DNA of 64,000 nucleotides from Cellvibrio sp. 79 (GTDB lineage Bacteria > Pseudomonadota > Gammaproteobacteria > Pseudomonadales > Cellvibrionaceae). The position numbers and the translations under genes were made by a program. Below are positions 25,350-36,300 of the stretch, in pieces. The notes beneath the pieces are model-generated. The model had not been told where the DNA came from. It made no database searches and saw only the letters and a program-made list of their open reading frames with translations. The DNA lies in NCBI GenBank assembly GCA_003056245.1, contig MVDH01000003.1, positions 1,715,240 through 1,779,239 of the forward strand. Direction: 5' to 3'. Every line of letters begins with the position of its first letter. Position 1 is the stretch's first letter.

Positions 25350-25771
25350 ATCTTTTTTATGCGTGTTTTTAGTGCACAAATTCATTTTATTGATCATCTA
25401 CATTGTTTTTAACAATTTGACAGCGCTGTCTGTTGAGGGCAAAACTTCCTTCGGCTCAGTTGTCTACTTGTCCACTGGATTTAATGGTGAACATTTAAAA
25501 AATAATAATAGCGATGCTTCTCTCTGATGATTTTGCAGTTCATAAGCTCGCCAGGACTACTGAGGAAGGTAAGTCTCTCCGGCAAATCTGTTTGCTGTTG
25601 TAGTGTCATTTTGTGGATAAGTAATTCCGGCTAAAAGCCCATTCGGCTTTCACAGGTAGTTCTTTCATTGCTTGAGTTGCTTGCAGTTTCCCAAGGCAGG
25701 TTTTCCGGGGGTTATTGGTTCCCAATGGGAATCTTTTCTTCTCTATCCGGTTAAGTGAAGGAGTGTGAATA
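25350..25771 (+). other. Long leader/promoter region of the LPMO gene
   Basis: A 422-base gap without a convincing gene. It contains a weak hairpin AAAAGCC-CATTC-GGCTTT (about 25633-25650), which may terminate the upstream gene, and a 13-base palindrome TTCCCA-A-TGGGAA (25719-25731) about 40 bases before the LPMO start, a possible operator. GAAGGAG precedes the LPMO ATG. Downstream frames here are short and lack ribosome sites. Confidence 0.4.
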
Positions 25772-26767
25772 ATGAATAAGAACTTTATCCAAAAAAGCGG
25801 GTTGGGCGCGATGTTGCTGATGTTTTCTGCAGTAACGTTCGGTCACGGTTTTGTTGATAGCCCCGGTGCACGTAACTATTTTTGCGGCAAGATAACCAAG
25901 CCTGATGAAGTCGCTAATGGTGTCGCAAAATACCCGGTTTGTGGTGATGCGTTCGCGTCTGACCCCAACGGCGGGTATTCCTATATGAGCGTGCTCAATC
26001 ACCATCAAGGCCGCAAAGTGCTGGGGCCGGTGACGAAAAATGTGTGCGGGTTTGATAGTGAAACCTGGAAGGGCGGTAAAACTCCCTGGGACAATTCCAT
26101 CAATTGGCCCGTCAATAACATCAATTCCGGCAGCCTGGTATTTTCCTGGGATATTAGCAATGGCCCGCATTTTGATGACTCTTCGGACTTCCGTTACTGG
26201 ATCACCAAGCCAGGGTTTGTTTATCAAGTCGGTAAGGAATTGACCTGGGCAGATTTTGAAGACCAGCCCTTCTGCGATCTTCCTTACAACGATGATAATC
26301 CGGGGGCTTACCCGAATGTGCGCGCTGATAAAGGCAATGCCCATATCCATACAACCTGTACAGTTCCGTCCCGATCCGGTCGCCATGTGATCTACGCCGA
26401 GTGGGGCCGCGAACCGCCTACTTATGAGCGTTTCCACGGGTGTATTGATGTGCAGATTGGCGGAGGCGGTAATACCAGTTCAACACCGGCGACTTCATCG
26501 AGCCGTTCCAGTGTTGTGCCCGGTTCTTCCAGTCGTTCGAGCGTGATACCCAGCTCGTCCAGCCGCTCAAGTGTAGTGCCGAGCTCTTCCAGTCGGTCGA
26601 GTGTGGTTCCCAGTTCATCAAGCCGCGCTGCATCGTCGGTAGGAAATACGGCTTATTGCAACTGGTATGGGTGGCAGGTGCCAATCTGTAAGACCCAGAC
26701 CACAGGTTGGGGGAATGAAAATAACCAGACCTGTGTTGGTCAGGTAACCTGCGACGCTCCGCGTTAA
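25772..26767 (+). CDS. AA10 lytic polysaccharide monooxygenase with CBM10
   Basis: A 331-residue secreted copper enzyme that oxidatively cleaves crystalline cellulose or chitin. Cleavage after residue 24 exposes His25 (HGFVDSPGAR), the first copper ligand; His133 (SNGPHFDD) is the likely second half of the histidine brace. The AA10 domain spans residues 25-235. A linker with five near-repeats of SSSRSSVVP (about 240-290) leads to a CBM10 module (about residues 294-331: CNWYGWQVPICKTQTTGWG, NNQTC). CBM10 is a cellulose-binding family well known in Cellvibrio, so cellulose is the likely target; chitin activity cannot be excluded. Monocistronic or with the following gene. Confidence 0.93.
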   Translation: MNKNFIQKSGLGAMLLMFSAVTFGHGFVDSPGARNYFCGKITKPDEVANGVAKYPVCGDAFASDPNGGYSYMSVLNHHQGRKVLGPVTKNVCGFDSETWKGGKTPWDNSINWPVNNINSGSLVFSWDISNGPHFDDSSDFRYWITKPGFVYQVGKELTWADFEDQPFCDLPYNDDNPGAYPNVRADKGNAHIHTTCTVPSRSGRHVIYAEWGREPPTYERFHGCIDVQIGGGGNTSSTPATSSSRSSVVPGSSSRSSVIPSSSSRSSVVPSSSSRSSVVPSSSSRAASSVGNTAYCNWYGWQVPICKTQTTGWGNENNQTCVGQVTCDAPR

Positions 26768-26841
26768 GGGTTTAAACCTCTGGCGGTTCGCCGCCAGGGG
26801 TTGTAATTGTTTCCAATCATTGGGATAAGTGAGGTGTTGCT

Positions 26842-27462
26842 GTGAGTCTGCACGCTGTGAAAGCCAAATTGCCGTTGTGGGGCGGTGCTCTTTTATTACC
26901 AATATTGGCTGTGGGTTTTTATCTGGATAACCAGCGTCATGTGCCTGCTATCCAGCCTCATCCGATTATGAATCCGGTATCAACGAGCCAGCCAGTGATT
27001 CAAACAACAAGGATTCGCGATCAGCTTCCTCCTGCAATGACTCAAAAATCCTCACCGGAAACAGCTCCAGTGGTTGGGCTTGAGCCTGAGGCTGCGCGCC
27101 AGGCTGTTTTTCGCAAGGAAAATAATGTTTATGAAAAGGCCGCAAACTTGTTTGAAGCCGAACTGATCGATACCGAATGGGCCAGCGCTTACGAAGCATC
27201 CCTGCGCGATATGTTTGCATCCCATAATGGGTTAACGCGCGTCAGCGTTAATACCATCAGTTGCCGTACCAGCATGTGCCGCATTGAGGTTTTTACCCCG
27301 CGCGACACCGATGCCGATTATTTCACCGCAATGTTTTATAACGCACTGGATAATTTCCGCGATGGAACTCTGAAAGAGGAGGCGTCTATCGCCCGCCGCA
27401 TGGAAGTGGGCATGACATCGGTTTATATCGCGCGCAAAGGTCATACCCTGGCTTTCTATTAA
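26842..27462 (+). CDS. Membrane-anchored periplasmic protein, unknown
   Basis: A 206-residue protein starting at GTG, preceded by GTGAGG. One N-terminal helix (LWGGALLLPILAVGFYL), a Pro/Thr/Gln-rich stalk (about residues 35-85), then a folded domain with paired Cys in ISCRTSMCRIEVFTPRD and alternating strand and helix pattern. Proteins with this C-x4-C-RIE pattern occur as uncharacterised periplasmic proteins in several bacterial groups, from memory. It lies 74 bases after the LPMO gene on the same strand without a clear terminator between, so cotranscription is possible. Function unknown. Confidence 0.6.
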   Translation: MSLHAVKAKLPLWGGALLLPILAVGFYLDNQRHVPAIQPHPIMNPVSTSQPVIQTTRIRDQLPPAMTQKSSPETAPVVGLEPEAARQAVFRKENNVYEKAANLFEAELIDTEWASAYEASLRDMFASHNGLTRVSVNTISCRTSMCRIEVFTPRDTDADYFTAMFYNALDNFRDGTLKEEASIARRMEVGMTSVYIARKGHTLAFY

Positions 27463-27518
27463 TTCACCCGGCGCGAGCTGTGGTATCGTGGCGGCCTTGA
27501 TTCGCGCGAGGCTTCACT

Positions 27519-28166
27519 GTGCTGCACTACCAGATAATCCCCGTTACCCACTACCAACAAAATTGCACTTTGCTTTGGTGCGATCAAACCCGTGAAGCAG
27601 CGGTTGTTGACCCGGGTGGCGATATAGAACGAATTCTGGCGGCAGTAAAATCCCTGGATGTGAAACTCACGCAAATCCTGCTTACACATGGCCATCTCGA
27701 TCACGTTGGCGGCACTGCCGAATTGTTAAAACTGTTAGACCTGCCGGTTATCGGTCCTCACGCAGATGACCTGTTCTGGATCAATTTATTGCCCCAACAA
27801 ACTCAGATGATGGGCTTCGCCCCGGTCGACAATTTCCAACCCACGCAATTATTGAATCACGGGGATGTTGTAAAAGTCGGCACGGCTGAACTGGATGTGT
27901 TGCATTGCCCCGGCCACACCCCCGGGCATGTGATTTTCTTTCATCGCGCCACCGGCTTGGCATTGGTGGGGGATGTGCTGTTTAAAGGCTCTATCGGGCG
28001 CACGGATTTTCCGCGCGGCAATTATGCCGATTTGATCAATGCCATCCGCACCCGCGTTTTCCCCCTGGGTGATGACGTGCGTTTTATTCCCGGGCATGGC
28101 CCTATGTCCACGCTCGGGCATGAGCGAAAAACCAATCCTTTTGTCGCTGATAAAAACGTTGGTTAA
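27519..28166 (+). CDS. ycbL: Metallo-beta-lactamase-fold hydrolase, YcbL/glyoxalase II-like
   Basis: A 215-residue cytosolic metallohydrolase. The zinc motif THGHLDHVGG gives His57, His59, Asp61 and His62; further ligands lie in CPGHTPGHV, GDVLFKGSIGRTDFPRG and IPGHGP. Length and sequence run very close to E. coli YcbL, a type II glyoxalase hydrolysing S-lactoylglutathione, and it lacks the C-terminal HAGH domain of GloB, as YcbL does. GTG start gives the family N-terminus MLHYQIIPVT. Followed six bases later by a YgjP-like metalloprotease gene, probably one operon. Confidence 0.9.
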   Translation: MLHYQIIPVTHYQQNCTLLWCDQTREAAVVDPGGDIERILAAVKSLDVKLTQILLTHGHLDHVGGTAELLKLLDLPVIGPHADDLFWINLLPQQTQMMGFAPVDNFQPTQLLNHGDVVKVGTAELDVLHCPGHTPGHVIFFHRATGLALVGDVLFKGSIGRTDFPRGNYADLINAIRTRVFPLGDDVRFIPGHGPMSTLGHERKTNPFVADKNVG

Positions 28167-28172
28167 TTCGCG

Positions 28173-28910
28173 ATGGATGAAGTTATCGGCCTCAAAAAAA
28201 ACGCGCTCGAATCTGAATTGGGATTTGAGTTTACGGTTGCGCGTTCAGCGCGACGGCGCACGGTAAGCATTGAAGTTCGCGCCGCCAAAGTCGTGATTCG
28301 CGCCCCGCTCAATACCGCGAAAACGTTTTTGATGGCATTCCTGCAGCAAAAGGCTGCATGGGTCAGGGCCAAAATTGCCGAGCAGCAAACGCTGATTGGG
28401 TCATTGCCCCCTGTACCGGACTACACGCAGGGAACTGGTATTGCGTTTATGGATGAGACCTTGCGTCTGGTATTGGGCCGCGGCCCGCGCGCCGCTATTG
28501 CGCGGGTAGGGCAGGAGTTACACCTGATTTTATCGACCCGTGTGCGCATGACCGAGCAGGAGCAAATTCGTGCTTTACTGGCGCGCTGGTACCAACAACA
28601 GGCGTTGCAAATCCTCACGCGTAAAACGGCGGAATTGTGCGCGCGCGCCGGTTTGCTATTCAGCTCGGTAAACGTTCGGGCGACTCGCTCTAAATGGGGG
28701 CATTGCACCAGCAAAGGCGCAATCCAATATAACTGGCAGATACTGCTGGCCCCGGAAGCTATAGTCGATTATCTTGTCGCCCACGAAGTCAGCCACCTGC
28801 GCCACCAGAATCACAGCGCCGATTTCTGGGCATTAGTCACTGCCCTTTGTCCCAGTTGCAAAACTGACAGGGCCTGGCTTAAAGCCAACGGCGCACGGCT
28901 GTGTTTGTAA
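28173..28910 (+). CDS. YgjP-like metal-dependent hydrolase (WLM/DUF45)
   Basis: A 245-residue zinc metallopeptidase-like protein. The catalytic motif HEVSHLRHQNHS supplies His204, Glu205, His208 and a third ligand about His214; RSKWGHCTSKGAIQYNW upstream of it is the family signature (SRWGSC-type). It is the M48-related YgjP group, cytosolic. Six bases separate it from the YcbL-like gene, and the DUF2750-like gene follows after 30 bases. Substrate unknown; family members are annotated as peptidases or, in E. coli, as a pyrophosphatase of uncertain status. Confidence 0.85.
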   Translation: MDEVIGLKKNALESELGFEFTVARSARRRTVSIEVRAAKVVIRAPLNTAKTFLMAFLQQKAAWVRAKIAEQQTLIGSLPPVPDYTQGTGIAFMDETLRLVLGRGPRAAIARVGQELHLILSTRVRMTEQEQIRALLARWYQQQALQILTRKTAELCARAGLLFSSVNVRATRSKWGHCTSKGAIQYNWQILLAPEAIVDYLVAHEVSHLRHQNHSADFWALVTALCPSCKTDRAWLKANGARLCL

Positions 28911-28940
28911 TTCGAAAGCAAAACTCCAAAGGCAATCAGC

Positions 28941-29324
28941 ATGAATGACACTACCGCAATTGAACCCCTGGGTGATGATCCCGCCGAAAACCTCGACCGC
29001 TTTATTGTTGAAGCTATGGAGCTTGGCTGTGTCTGGGGGCTGCAAGGGCCGGATGGCTGGGCGCTGAGCGCCTCGGAAGATCATGACGATGTGGATGTAA
29101 TGCCGTTCTGGTCGCAAGAATCTTTTGCCCGCACACATTGCGTGGATGACTGGAAAAATTATCACCCGGTTCCGGTTGATCTGGAGGAATTCCTCGAGGA
29201 TTGGTTGCCTGGCATGCATGAAGATGTACTGTTAATCGGTATTAACTGGAATGAGGATCTGGACGGTGAAGAAATTGAACCGCTGGATTTGCTAGAAGAA
29301 TTTGAGGCTGAAATGGGTGATTAA
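28941..29324 (+). CDS. DUF2750-like small acidic protein
   Basis: A 127-residue cytosolic protein, strongly acidic at its C-terminus (DLDGEEIEPLDLLEEFEAEM). The core GCVWGLQGPDGWALSASEDHD, then MPFWSQESFARTHCVDDW, with LEEFLEDWLPGM and LLIGINWN, matches the DUF2750 pattern as I remember it. No catalytic motif is visible. Third gene of the 27.5-29.3 kb run. Confidence 0.75.
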   Translation: MNDTTAIEPLGDDPAENLDRFIVEAMELGCVWGLQGPDGWALSASEDHDDVDVMPFWSQESFARTHCVDDWKNYHPVPVDLEEFLEDWLPGMHEDVLLIGINWNEDLDGEEIEPLDLLEEFEAEMGD

Positions 29325-29348
29325 TGATCATCCATTCCCAAACAGTTT

Positions 29349-29723
29349 TTAATAAAAGGCTTCGCGCGATACATCCTGATCATCCCCGTCATCGCCAATT
29401 AAATGCATGTGCAGCAGATCAATTTCGTATTTTTTGCAGTAGTCGTTGAGTTGTTTCAGGCTTTCGGTTCCAGGCGACAGGCTATACCAACAGTTGGTGG
29501 TTTCATCGTGCAGCGCGAGGACAAATTCCAATTGGCCGGGAACCATTTTGCGCGATAAATGACTGAATATTTTGCGCTGTAATTGCAACACGGAAAAATT
29601 AAAATCAGCGCACAAGCGCATAAGTTGCGGGTAATGGGATTCGCGCCGGTCATGAAAACGAATTTCACGGCTTCCAAATAAATCATCCGGATTGATTAAT
29701 TGTTTTTGGGGTGAGTTCAACAT
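29349..29723 (-). CDS. Hypothetical cytosolic protein
   Basis: A 124-residue protein with no signal or membrane segment. It has basic and aromatic patches (HDRRESHYPQLMRLCADFNF, VLALHDETTNCWYSLSPG) and ends in an acidic tail. It is convergent with the DUF2750-like gene, with 24 bases between stops. No family recognised; no strong Shine-Dalgarno. The frame is long relative to chance and its codon use looks like its neighbours, so I take it as real. Confidence 0.55.
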   Translation of the reverse strand: MLNSPQKQLINPDDLFGSREIRFHDRRESHYPQLMRLCADFNFSVLQLQRKIFSHLSRKMVPGQLEFVLALHDETTNCWYSLSPGTESLKQLNDYCKKYEIDLLHMHLIGDDGDDQDVSREAFY

Positions 29724-30029
29724 AAATCAGTCATGGTAATAACACTGATAAGCTGACCATCAATGGCAAAAAATGCAGTGTGCGAATCCGGCAACTGCCC
29801 GCTGGGCGGGTCGTAAAAACATAAAACCTGGCCTTGGTCCTTACACGAAAATGCGGTGTCCGGTTAGTTCATTATTTTAAGGTGTTTGTTTATTGCACCA
29901 AAATAAGATTAGCCAGTTAAAAGCGAGCGGATTAGATCACAGAGTTGTTACAACGAGGGTGCAGCTAATTCACAGTTTTCGGCTTATAAGGTTATTATCA
30001 GCCACATATTTTTCAGGAAACGCACCGAA
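29724..30029. other. Intergenic region, nothing recognised
   Basis: A 306-base gap between divergent genes. No gene, repeat or clear operator was seen; it must contain the promoters for both flanking genes. AGGAAAC precedes the next ATG. Confidence 0.4.
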
Positions 30030-30521
30030 ATGGCTAAAATTTCTTCAAATTTATCATTGGTATGGACTCGGCTTTTTTTTATAACTGTTTGTTTATTGCT
30101 CGCGAGTTGCGCCAGTTTGCAACCAAAGCTGGAGCAACCCACGGTTAAAGTTGCCGGATTGCAGTTGCTTCCTGCCCAAGGGTTTACCCAGCCGATTGAA
30201 GTCAGTTTGTTGATCGCCAACCCTAATGATCGCGATTTATCCCTGCGTGGGATTTCCTACACGGTCGGGATTGAAAATTTTGATGTGCTCAGCGGTGTGA
30301 GCAACGAGTTGCCGCTGCTGACCGCCTATAAAGAAACGCCAGTAAAAGTAGTCGTAAGCGCAAATGTCATTCAACTGGTGCGTTTGCTGGAGCATTTCAG
30401 CCGCACCGGTGTGCGTGAGGAAGTGAATTATAATTTTTCCGCAAAACTGGATTTCAGTGCCTGGTTGCCCGCGTTGCGCGTTAATGAAAAAGGCGCGATT
30501 CCACTCGCGACTAAAAAATAA
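30030..30521 (+). CDS. LEA type 2 (WHy-domain) lipoprotein
   Basis: A 163-residue lipoprotein: signal ending in lipobox LLASC (Cys26), followed by a single LEA_2/WHy domain (about residues 40-155) with VAGLQLLPAQGFTQPIEVSL and LLIANPNDRDLSLRGISYTV, the typical NPN.. strand motif. Such proteins sit in the envelope; the bacterial members are linked to desiccation or stress by family membership only. It lies 82 bases upstream of parC on the same strand, possibly sharing its promoter. Confidence 0.8.
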   Translation: MAKISSNLSLVWTRLFFITVCLLLASCASLQPKLEQPTVKVAGLQLLPAQGFTQPIEVSLLIANPNDRDLSLRGISYTVGIENFDVLSGVSNELPLLTAYKETPVKVVVSANVIQLVRLLEHFSRTGVREEVNYNFSAKLDFSAWLPALRVNEKGAIPLATKK

Positions 30522-30603
30522 AAAAGCGCAAATTATTATCGATGGTTTTCAGACCATTTGCTGTTAACGAATTAATCTGAATTTTGTTTTATCAGGATGT
30601 TAA

Positions 30604-32862
30604 ATGAGTGACGAAATAACCCTGCCCGAAGCTGATGAGCGTATTGCGCTCAAGGACTATACCGAGAAAGCCTATCTCGATTATTCCATGTATGTCATTC
30701 TCGACCGCGCCCTGCCGCACATCGGCGACGGTCTCAAACCGGTTCAGCGCCGCATTGTGTATGCGATGAGTGAATTGGGTTTAAAAGCGAGTGCAAAATA
30801 TAAAAAATCCGCGCGTACTGTGGGCGATGTGATCGGTAAATTTCATCCGCACGGTGATTCCGCTTCCTATGAAGCCATGGTGTTGATGGCCCAGCCATTT
30901 TCCTATCGCTACACATTGGTTGATGGTCAGGGCAACTGGGGTTCTCCTGATGATCCAAAATCATTTGCAGCGATGCGTTATACCGAGTCGCGCCTCACCA
31001 AGTACAGCGAGGTATTGCTGGAAGAATTGGGGCAGGGCACTGTCGATTGGCAACCAAACTTCGATGGAACGCTTGAGGAACCAATGGTTTTGCCCGCACG
31101 CGTTCCTAATGTGTTGCTGAATGGTACTACCGGTATTGCAGTGGGTATGGCGACGGATATTCCGCCGCATAACTTGCGCGAAGTGGTAAATGCCTGCGTG
31201 CATTTACTGGATAATCCTAACGCGACAGTGACTGAACTTTGCCAGCACATCCTCGGCCCGGATATGCCGACCGAAGCAGAAATTATTTCTTCGCGCGATG
31301 ACATTATCAAAATGTACGAAACCGGCCGCGGTAGTATTCGTATGCGCGCGGTCTGGCAAAAAGATGAAGAAGGTGGCGATATTATTATCACCGCACTGCC
31401 GCATCAGGTAAGTGGTGCAAAAATCCTTGAGCAAATCGCCGCGCAAATGCAGGCGAAAAAATTGCCGATGGTGGCGGATTTGCGCGATGAATCCGATCAT
31501 GAAAATCCCACGCGCCTGGTCATCGTTCCACGCTCAAATCGCGTTGACCTTGAACAAATCATGCAGCATTTGTTTGCAACTACCGAGCTTGAGCGTACCT
31601 ATCGTGTGAATATGAACATGATTGGTATCGATGGTCGCCCGGCGGTAAAACCACTGAATAAAATCCTTGCCGAGTGGTTGAGTTTTCGCACCGTTACCAC
31701 GCGTCGCCGTTTGCAATATCGCCTGGAAAAAGTGGAAGAGCGTTTGCTGCGTTTGGCGGCGTTGATGATTGTGTTCCTCAATGTGGATGAAGTGATCCGC
31801 ATTATCCGCGAGGAAGAAAATCCCAAGCCGGTCTTGATGAAGCGTTTCAATTTAGTTGAAATGCAGGCGGAATATATCCTTGAAACCAAATTGCGCCAGT
31901 TAGCGCGTTTGGAAGAAATGAAAATCCGCGAAGAGCAAAATGATTTAATCAAAGAGCGCGATGGTTTACAAAAAATTCTCGATTCAGCCGTGAAATTAAA
32001 AAATCTGGTGCGCAAGGAATTATTGCAAGTTGCCGATCAATTTGGCGATGAGCGTCGCTCCCCCATTGTGGAACGCGCTGAAGCACAAGCGCTGAGCGAA
32101 ACTGAATTGGTCAGCGCTGAAGCAATCACGGTTGTGATCTCGGATAAAGGCTGGATTCGCGCCGCCAAAGGCCATGAAGTTGATGCGGCGGGTTTAAGCT
32201 ACAAAGCGGGCGACAGCTTTAAATTTGCGGTGCAAGGCAAGAGTAACCAGAGTGTCATTTTGCTGGATTCTACCGGGCGCAGTTATGCGGTACCCGCGCA
32301 CAATTTGCCGTCAGCGCGTGGCCAGGGCGAGCCATTAAGTGGCCGTATAAGCCCGCCCAGTGGCGCCACTTTTGAAGGGGCGTTAATGGGAGTTGAGAGT
32401 CAGCGAGTACTGATTGCATCGGATGCCGGTTACGGTTTTGTCGCCAAGCTTGAAGATCTGGCCAGCAAAAACAAAGCGGGTAAAGCCTTGCTGACGTTGC
32501 CGGACGGGGCATTGGTATTGCCACCGCAATTAATCAACAACCCTGAGTCTGCGTTATTGGCAGCTGTCAGCAACGATGGTCGCTTGCTGGTATTTCCGGT
32601 AACCGAATTGCCCGAACTGGCTAAAGGCAAGGGCAACAAGATCATGAGCATTCCGGGGGCCAAGGTCGTAAGCCGTGAAGAGTTTGTGGTGGCTCTCAAT
32701 GTTATTCATCCGGGCCAGTTGCTCACGCTCTATTCGGGTAAGCGCCACATCACCCTGAAAGCATCTGATCTGGAGCATTACAAAGGTGAACGCGGCCGTC
32801 GTGGTAACAAATTACCGCGCGGTTTCCAGAAAGTGGATAAGGCAGAAGTCAGCGACAAGTGA
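30604..32862 (+). CDS. parC: DNA topoisomerase IV subunit A
   Basis: A 752-residue ParC, which with ParE decatenates replicated chromosomes. The breakage-reunion domain has the active Tyr126 in AAMRYTESR and the quinolone region [11 protein letters not shown] with Ser86 and Glu90, the usual sensitive-type residues. The C-terminal domain (about residues 500-740) is a beta-pinwheel with several degenerate repeats and ends basic. Length matches gammaproteobacterial ParC. AGGATG precedes the ATG. parE is not in the window. Confidence 0.97.
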   Translation: MSDEITLPEADERIALKDYTEKAYLDYSMYVILDRALPHIGDGLKPVQRRIVYAMSELGLKASAKYKKSARTVGDVIGKFHPHGDSASYEAMVLMAQPFSYRYTLVDGQGNWGSPDDPKSFAAMRYTESRLTKYSEVLLEELGQGTVDWQPNFDGTLEEPMVLPARVPNVLLNGTTGIAVGMATDIPPHNLREVVNACVHLLDNPNATVTELCQHILGPDMPTEAEIISSRDDIIKMYETGRGSIRMRAVWQKDEEGGDIIITALPHQVSGAKILEQIAAQMQAKKLPMVADLRDESDHENPTRLVIVPRSNRVDLEQIMQHLFATTELERTYRVNMNMIGIDGRPAVKPLNKILAEWLSFRTVTTRRRLQYRLEKVEERLLRLAALMIVFLNVDEVIRIIREEENPKPVLMKRFNLVEMQAEYILETKLRQLARLEEMKIREEQNDLIKERDGLQKILDSAVKLKNLVRKELLQVADQFGDERRSPIVERAEAQALSETELVSAEAITVVISDKGWIRAAKGHEVDAAGLSYKAGDSFKFAVQGKSNQSVILLDSTGRSYAVPAHNLPSARGQGEPLSGRISPPSGATFEGALMGVESQRVLIASDAGYGFVAKLEDLASKNKAGKALLTLPDGALVLPPQLINNPESALLAAVSNDGRLLVFPVTELPELAKGKGNKIMSIPGAKVVSREEFVVALNVIHPGQLLTLYSGKRHITLKASDLEHYKGERGRRGNKLPRGFQKVDKAEVSDK

Positions 32863-32875
32863 TACTCTGTATACA

Positions 32876-32907
32876 TTCTGCCCAACCTGAAAACCGGGCG
32901 GGCAGAA
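32876..32907 (+). other. Hairpin after parC
   Basis: TTCTGCCC (32876-32883) pairs exactly with GGGCAGAA (32900-32907) over a 16-base loop. No T-run follows, so it is a weak terminator at best. Confidence 0.4.
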
Positions 32908-32949
32908 CCCCACTGGGTTTCAATAGTAAAAAAATAACCAGGTAGACAC

Positions 32950-33219
32950 ATGTCTAAAGAAAAACGCAGACACATCCGCACCCCTTTTGCTTGCCGCATT
33001 AAAATAGTTCACGATAGTATTGGCGAGTTGCTGGTAAAGACCCGCGACGTTTCTGACGGCGGAGTATTTGTTGTACTGGAACCAGAGCAGATTCCACCGA
33101 TTGGAACTGTGGTGTCCGGCCAGGTTCAGGGCCTGATGGACGATGCACCGGTACTGCAAATGGAAGTAGTGCGCGTAGAGCCTGTTGGCGTAGGTCTGCG
33201 TTTTTTGCAAGACGATTGA
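32950..33219 (+). CDS. PilZ-domain c-di-GMP receptor protein
   Basis: An 89-residue stand-alone PilZ domain. The c-di-GMP motif is intact: RRHIR (RxxxR-type, residues 6-10) and DVSDGGVFV (D/NxSxxG, about residues 34-42), followed by beta-barrel strands and GVGLRFL near the end. It would act as a cytosolic receptor coupling c-di-GMP to surface or polysaccharide functions. It is followed by the 1256-residue membrane protein and a polysaccharide deacetylase on the same strand, which may be functionally linked. Confidence 0.88.
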   Translation: MSKEKRRHIRTPFACRIKIVHDSIGELLVKTRDVSDGGVFVVLEPEQIPPIGTVVSGQVQGLMDDAPVLQMEVVRVEPVGVGLRFLQDD

Positions 33220-33354
33220 TACCCGTCATATCCTTCAAAGATTAATTTTCCGATAATACCGCTGCAAAGCGCTTCCGTTTTAGTGCTTTCAGATCTGCCC
33301 TCTGTATAACCTGAATAATATCGGGGCAGCTCACTGAAAACTGCAGGAGTTCTT

Positions 33355-36300
33355 GTGTACAAACTCACCTATAAGGGCCAATTTGTCGATGGATTCGATA
33401 CGGATCAGGTAGTTGGCAACCTGGCCCAGTTATTGAACCTCAAGCCCAAAGCTGTGCGCCTCGCATTTTTGTCGGAGCGCCCCAGCGTAATCAAAATGCT
33501 CGACTCTCCCAGTGAAGTGGAGCGGTGGTGCGCTGCCTTTCAGGAAGCGGGTGTTTACCTGGATGTTGTTGGCGTAGATTCACCTGATGCGAGCAGCATT
33601 TCCGATCAGATCGAGCTGGAGCTGGAGTTACATCAGCTGGATTTTACCGACGACGAGCCCGACGAGCGCCTGTACTTGATTCGCAAAGCGCCTGCCATGG
33701 ATGCTGCTGAGCCGCAAACCTTTGCCAACCAGCCCCTCGCGACGCGCCCCATTGCCGATTATCCGGTCAATGAGAATCAGCCATCCGGCGCGAAAGCTGC
33801 GACCACCAACGGTAGCCCTGCAAATAGCCATGCAGTGAATGGCCACGATGCCAAGGGCAAAACGGTTAATGGCAAGCAAGCAAATGGCAGCGCGGTCAAT
33901 GGTTCCCATCAGAATGGCAAAACCAACGGTACCCATACATCAATTGTTACCGGGACTGCTGAGCCTATTGATGTTTCGGCGGCGGCGAAGGCTAAAAAAT
34001 CCGCCCCGGCAGCAAAAGCGCCAGAAGTAAAAGCCTCTGTAGCAGAGATACCTCTGACAGAAGTAAAAGAAACGGCGGTTCATAATTTATCGGTGGCCCA
34101 AATCGATGCGCTGGCAGCCCAGCAGCTAGTGGATGAGCCAGTAGCAGAGCAAATTACTGAAACCGTTCAGGCAGAGACTGCCACCGACGCTAAAAAGACC
34201 GCAGCGCAACAAGCAGCGACAAAACAAGCTTCAGTAAAAAAAGTAGCGGCCCAAAGTGCTGCGGTAGAAAACGTTTCTAGCGCGAGCGAAGACGCTCCAG
34301 TTGCAAAAGTTTCTCCCGGGCAACAATTTGTAGAACAACCATCACCCGTTGATGAAGCGCTGGACGAACGTCAACGCGAAGAGCTGTTCGATGAAGAGAA
34401 TCTGGATATTCCGCAGGTCGATGATGAATGGTTAACTGAAGAAGAGTTGGCCCTGCGCGAAGCGCAACTTGCAGAAGATGTTGACGACGAGTTGCATGAG
34501 GATGTTAATTTCCACAAGTCCCATTTTGTGTGGGGCATGTTGGTAATCCTGTTGGCAATTATCGTAACGGCAGGCACGATCCTTTGGTTAAAACGCTCCA
34601 GCTGGACACCGGTTTCCGTCGCTCCACAAGAGTTAAAAATTAATGATGCGATAGCATCGTCATCGTTATTTGGTTTGTTGCATGCCGATGTTGATCGCTT
34701 GCAATTGCTTTCTCCAACCACCGATGTATTCGCCCATTTTGCCGAACCCAAACCCGGATTCTGGGATGGCCTTACCAAAGCCGGTATTGATGTGAGGCAG
34801 CAAGTGAACGATGCCTGGTTAGGTGTCTATGGACAAAACGGCCAAAGTAAAAGCCTGTGGGTATTGCAGGGGAATTTTCCCGCTGACGCATGGCGCGAAT
34901 GGCTAAAAAAAAATTACATTATTGATAGCGACAGCCCCGAAGGACTTATTTTCTCCACAATGGATGAGTACACCTGCGAAAAATCGCCGGTGTTGTCTGC
35001 AAGTATCAGTAATAACCAGATAGCGCTGGGAGCGCCGGAACTGGTTGCTGCGTTTAATGGCCGTTTGCAAGCGGGCGCTGCCGCTGAGAGAAATCTTGAA
35101 ACCTGGACGAAGGGATACAACAACCAAATGATCTCCGCCGTCCTGTTTCAACCAGGGCAGCTGCCGGAGGGATCTGCCGCAATGGCGCTGGGAAAGTTGT
35201 CGCTGGCGGCAGAGCCTATTCAGGGAATTTATCTCGGGCTTGAGCCAAAATCTTTTCCTCCTGCGGTGGAATTCAATGCAATTATTGCGAGCAATGATCA
35301 GCAATTTATTGCTGATGCATCCAATAAATTAATTGCAGCGACATCTGTTGCGAAAACGACTATCGCTACCGATTGGCCGGAAACCCTGCCGTTCTATGAG
35401 CGCATGAAAATTGCGCACGACACTAATCAGGTGCGTGCCTCGCTCAATATGGATGAGCAGGCGTTAACGAGCTTACATCTTTGGTCTTCATCCCTGCTGA
35501 GTCGCGCATTTGGTGTAGACAATGCAGCACCGGTTGTCGATGGTGAGCGCCTGGAAACCAACCCTGCGCAATTCGTTACCTTGCCATCAAGCGAGTTGCC
35601 GCCTTTTGCAACTGCAAAACATTTCAACGAAGCATTTATTGCACAGACATCGTCAGGTCCTTTCGGGATTGGTATTCGCACCGTTGAACAAACGGACCAG
35701 GGTGTTGAAATTAATCTGGACGTAAACGCATTTAATTTGCCGAACCTGGGCAAAGAAAGTGACAGCGTTGCACTGCGTATTACCGATATCGTTGATCATC
35801 AGGACCAATCATTAATTCCAGCGTCCACTGGTTGCGCTGGCGGTATAAAGCAGCCGAGTAATGTCAATCTCGTGTATCAAGGCAATGCGATGGAAAATGG
35901 CCAGGCTGTTAGTTTTACCGGCTTGCAAGGCGCAAAAAAAATTATCCTTCCTGCCGGTATTGCATTAACCAGCGTTGGCGCAGTTAAAGGTGTAATCACA
36001 CAGCAATTGCCGGTGGATGTGGAACGCGTAAACCTGAATGGTCCTCTTGCAGGAAAAACCATTGATACCCAAGGCGTGCAGATTCGTTTTCTGTCATCGG
36101 GTCCCAGTCGTTTGTATTTTCAGGTTAGCGGTAATACTGCAGCGTTGCTGCAAGTGAATGCACTCAATGAAGATGGCAAACCACTTGCAAGTATCAATGC
36201 CATGCGCGGCAATAATTTTTATGATGCGGGCAAAACCATCAGTATCGATTACCAGGGCAAAATTGCAGCGGCGGAAATTATCGTTGCCAGCAAATTGGAA

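Noticed and set aside
25264..25527. 87-codon frame before the LPMO gene
   Set aside because: Starts inside the previous gene in another frame, lacks a ribosome site and has no recognisable features.
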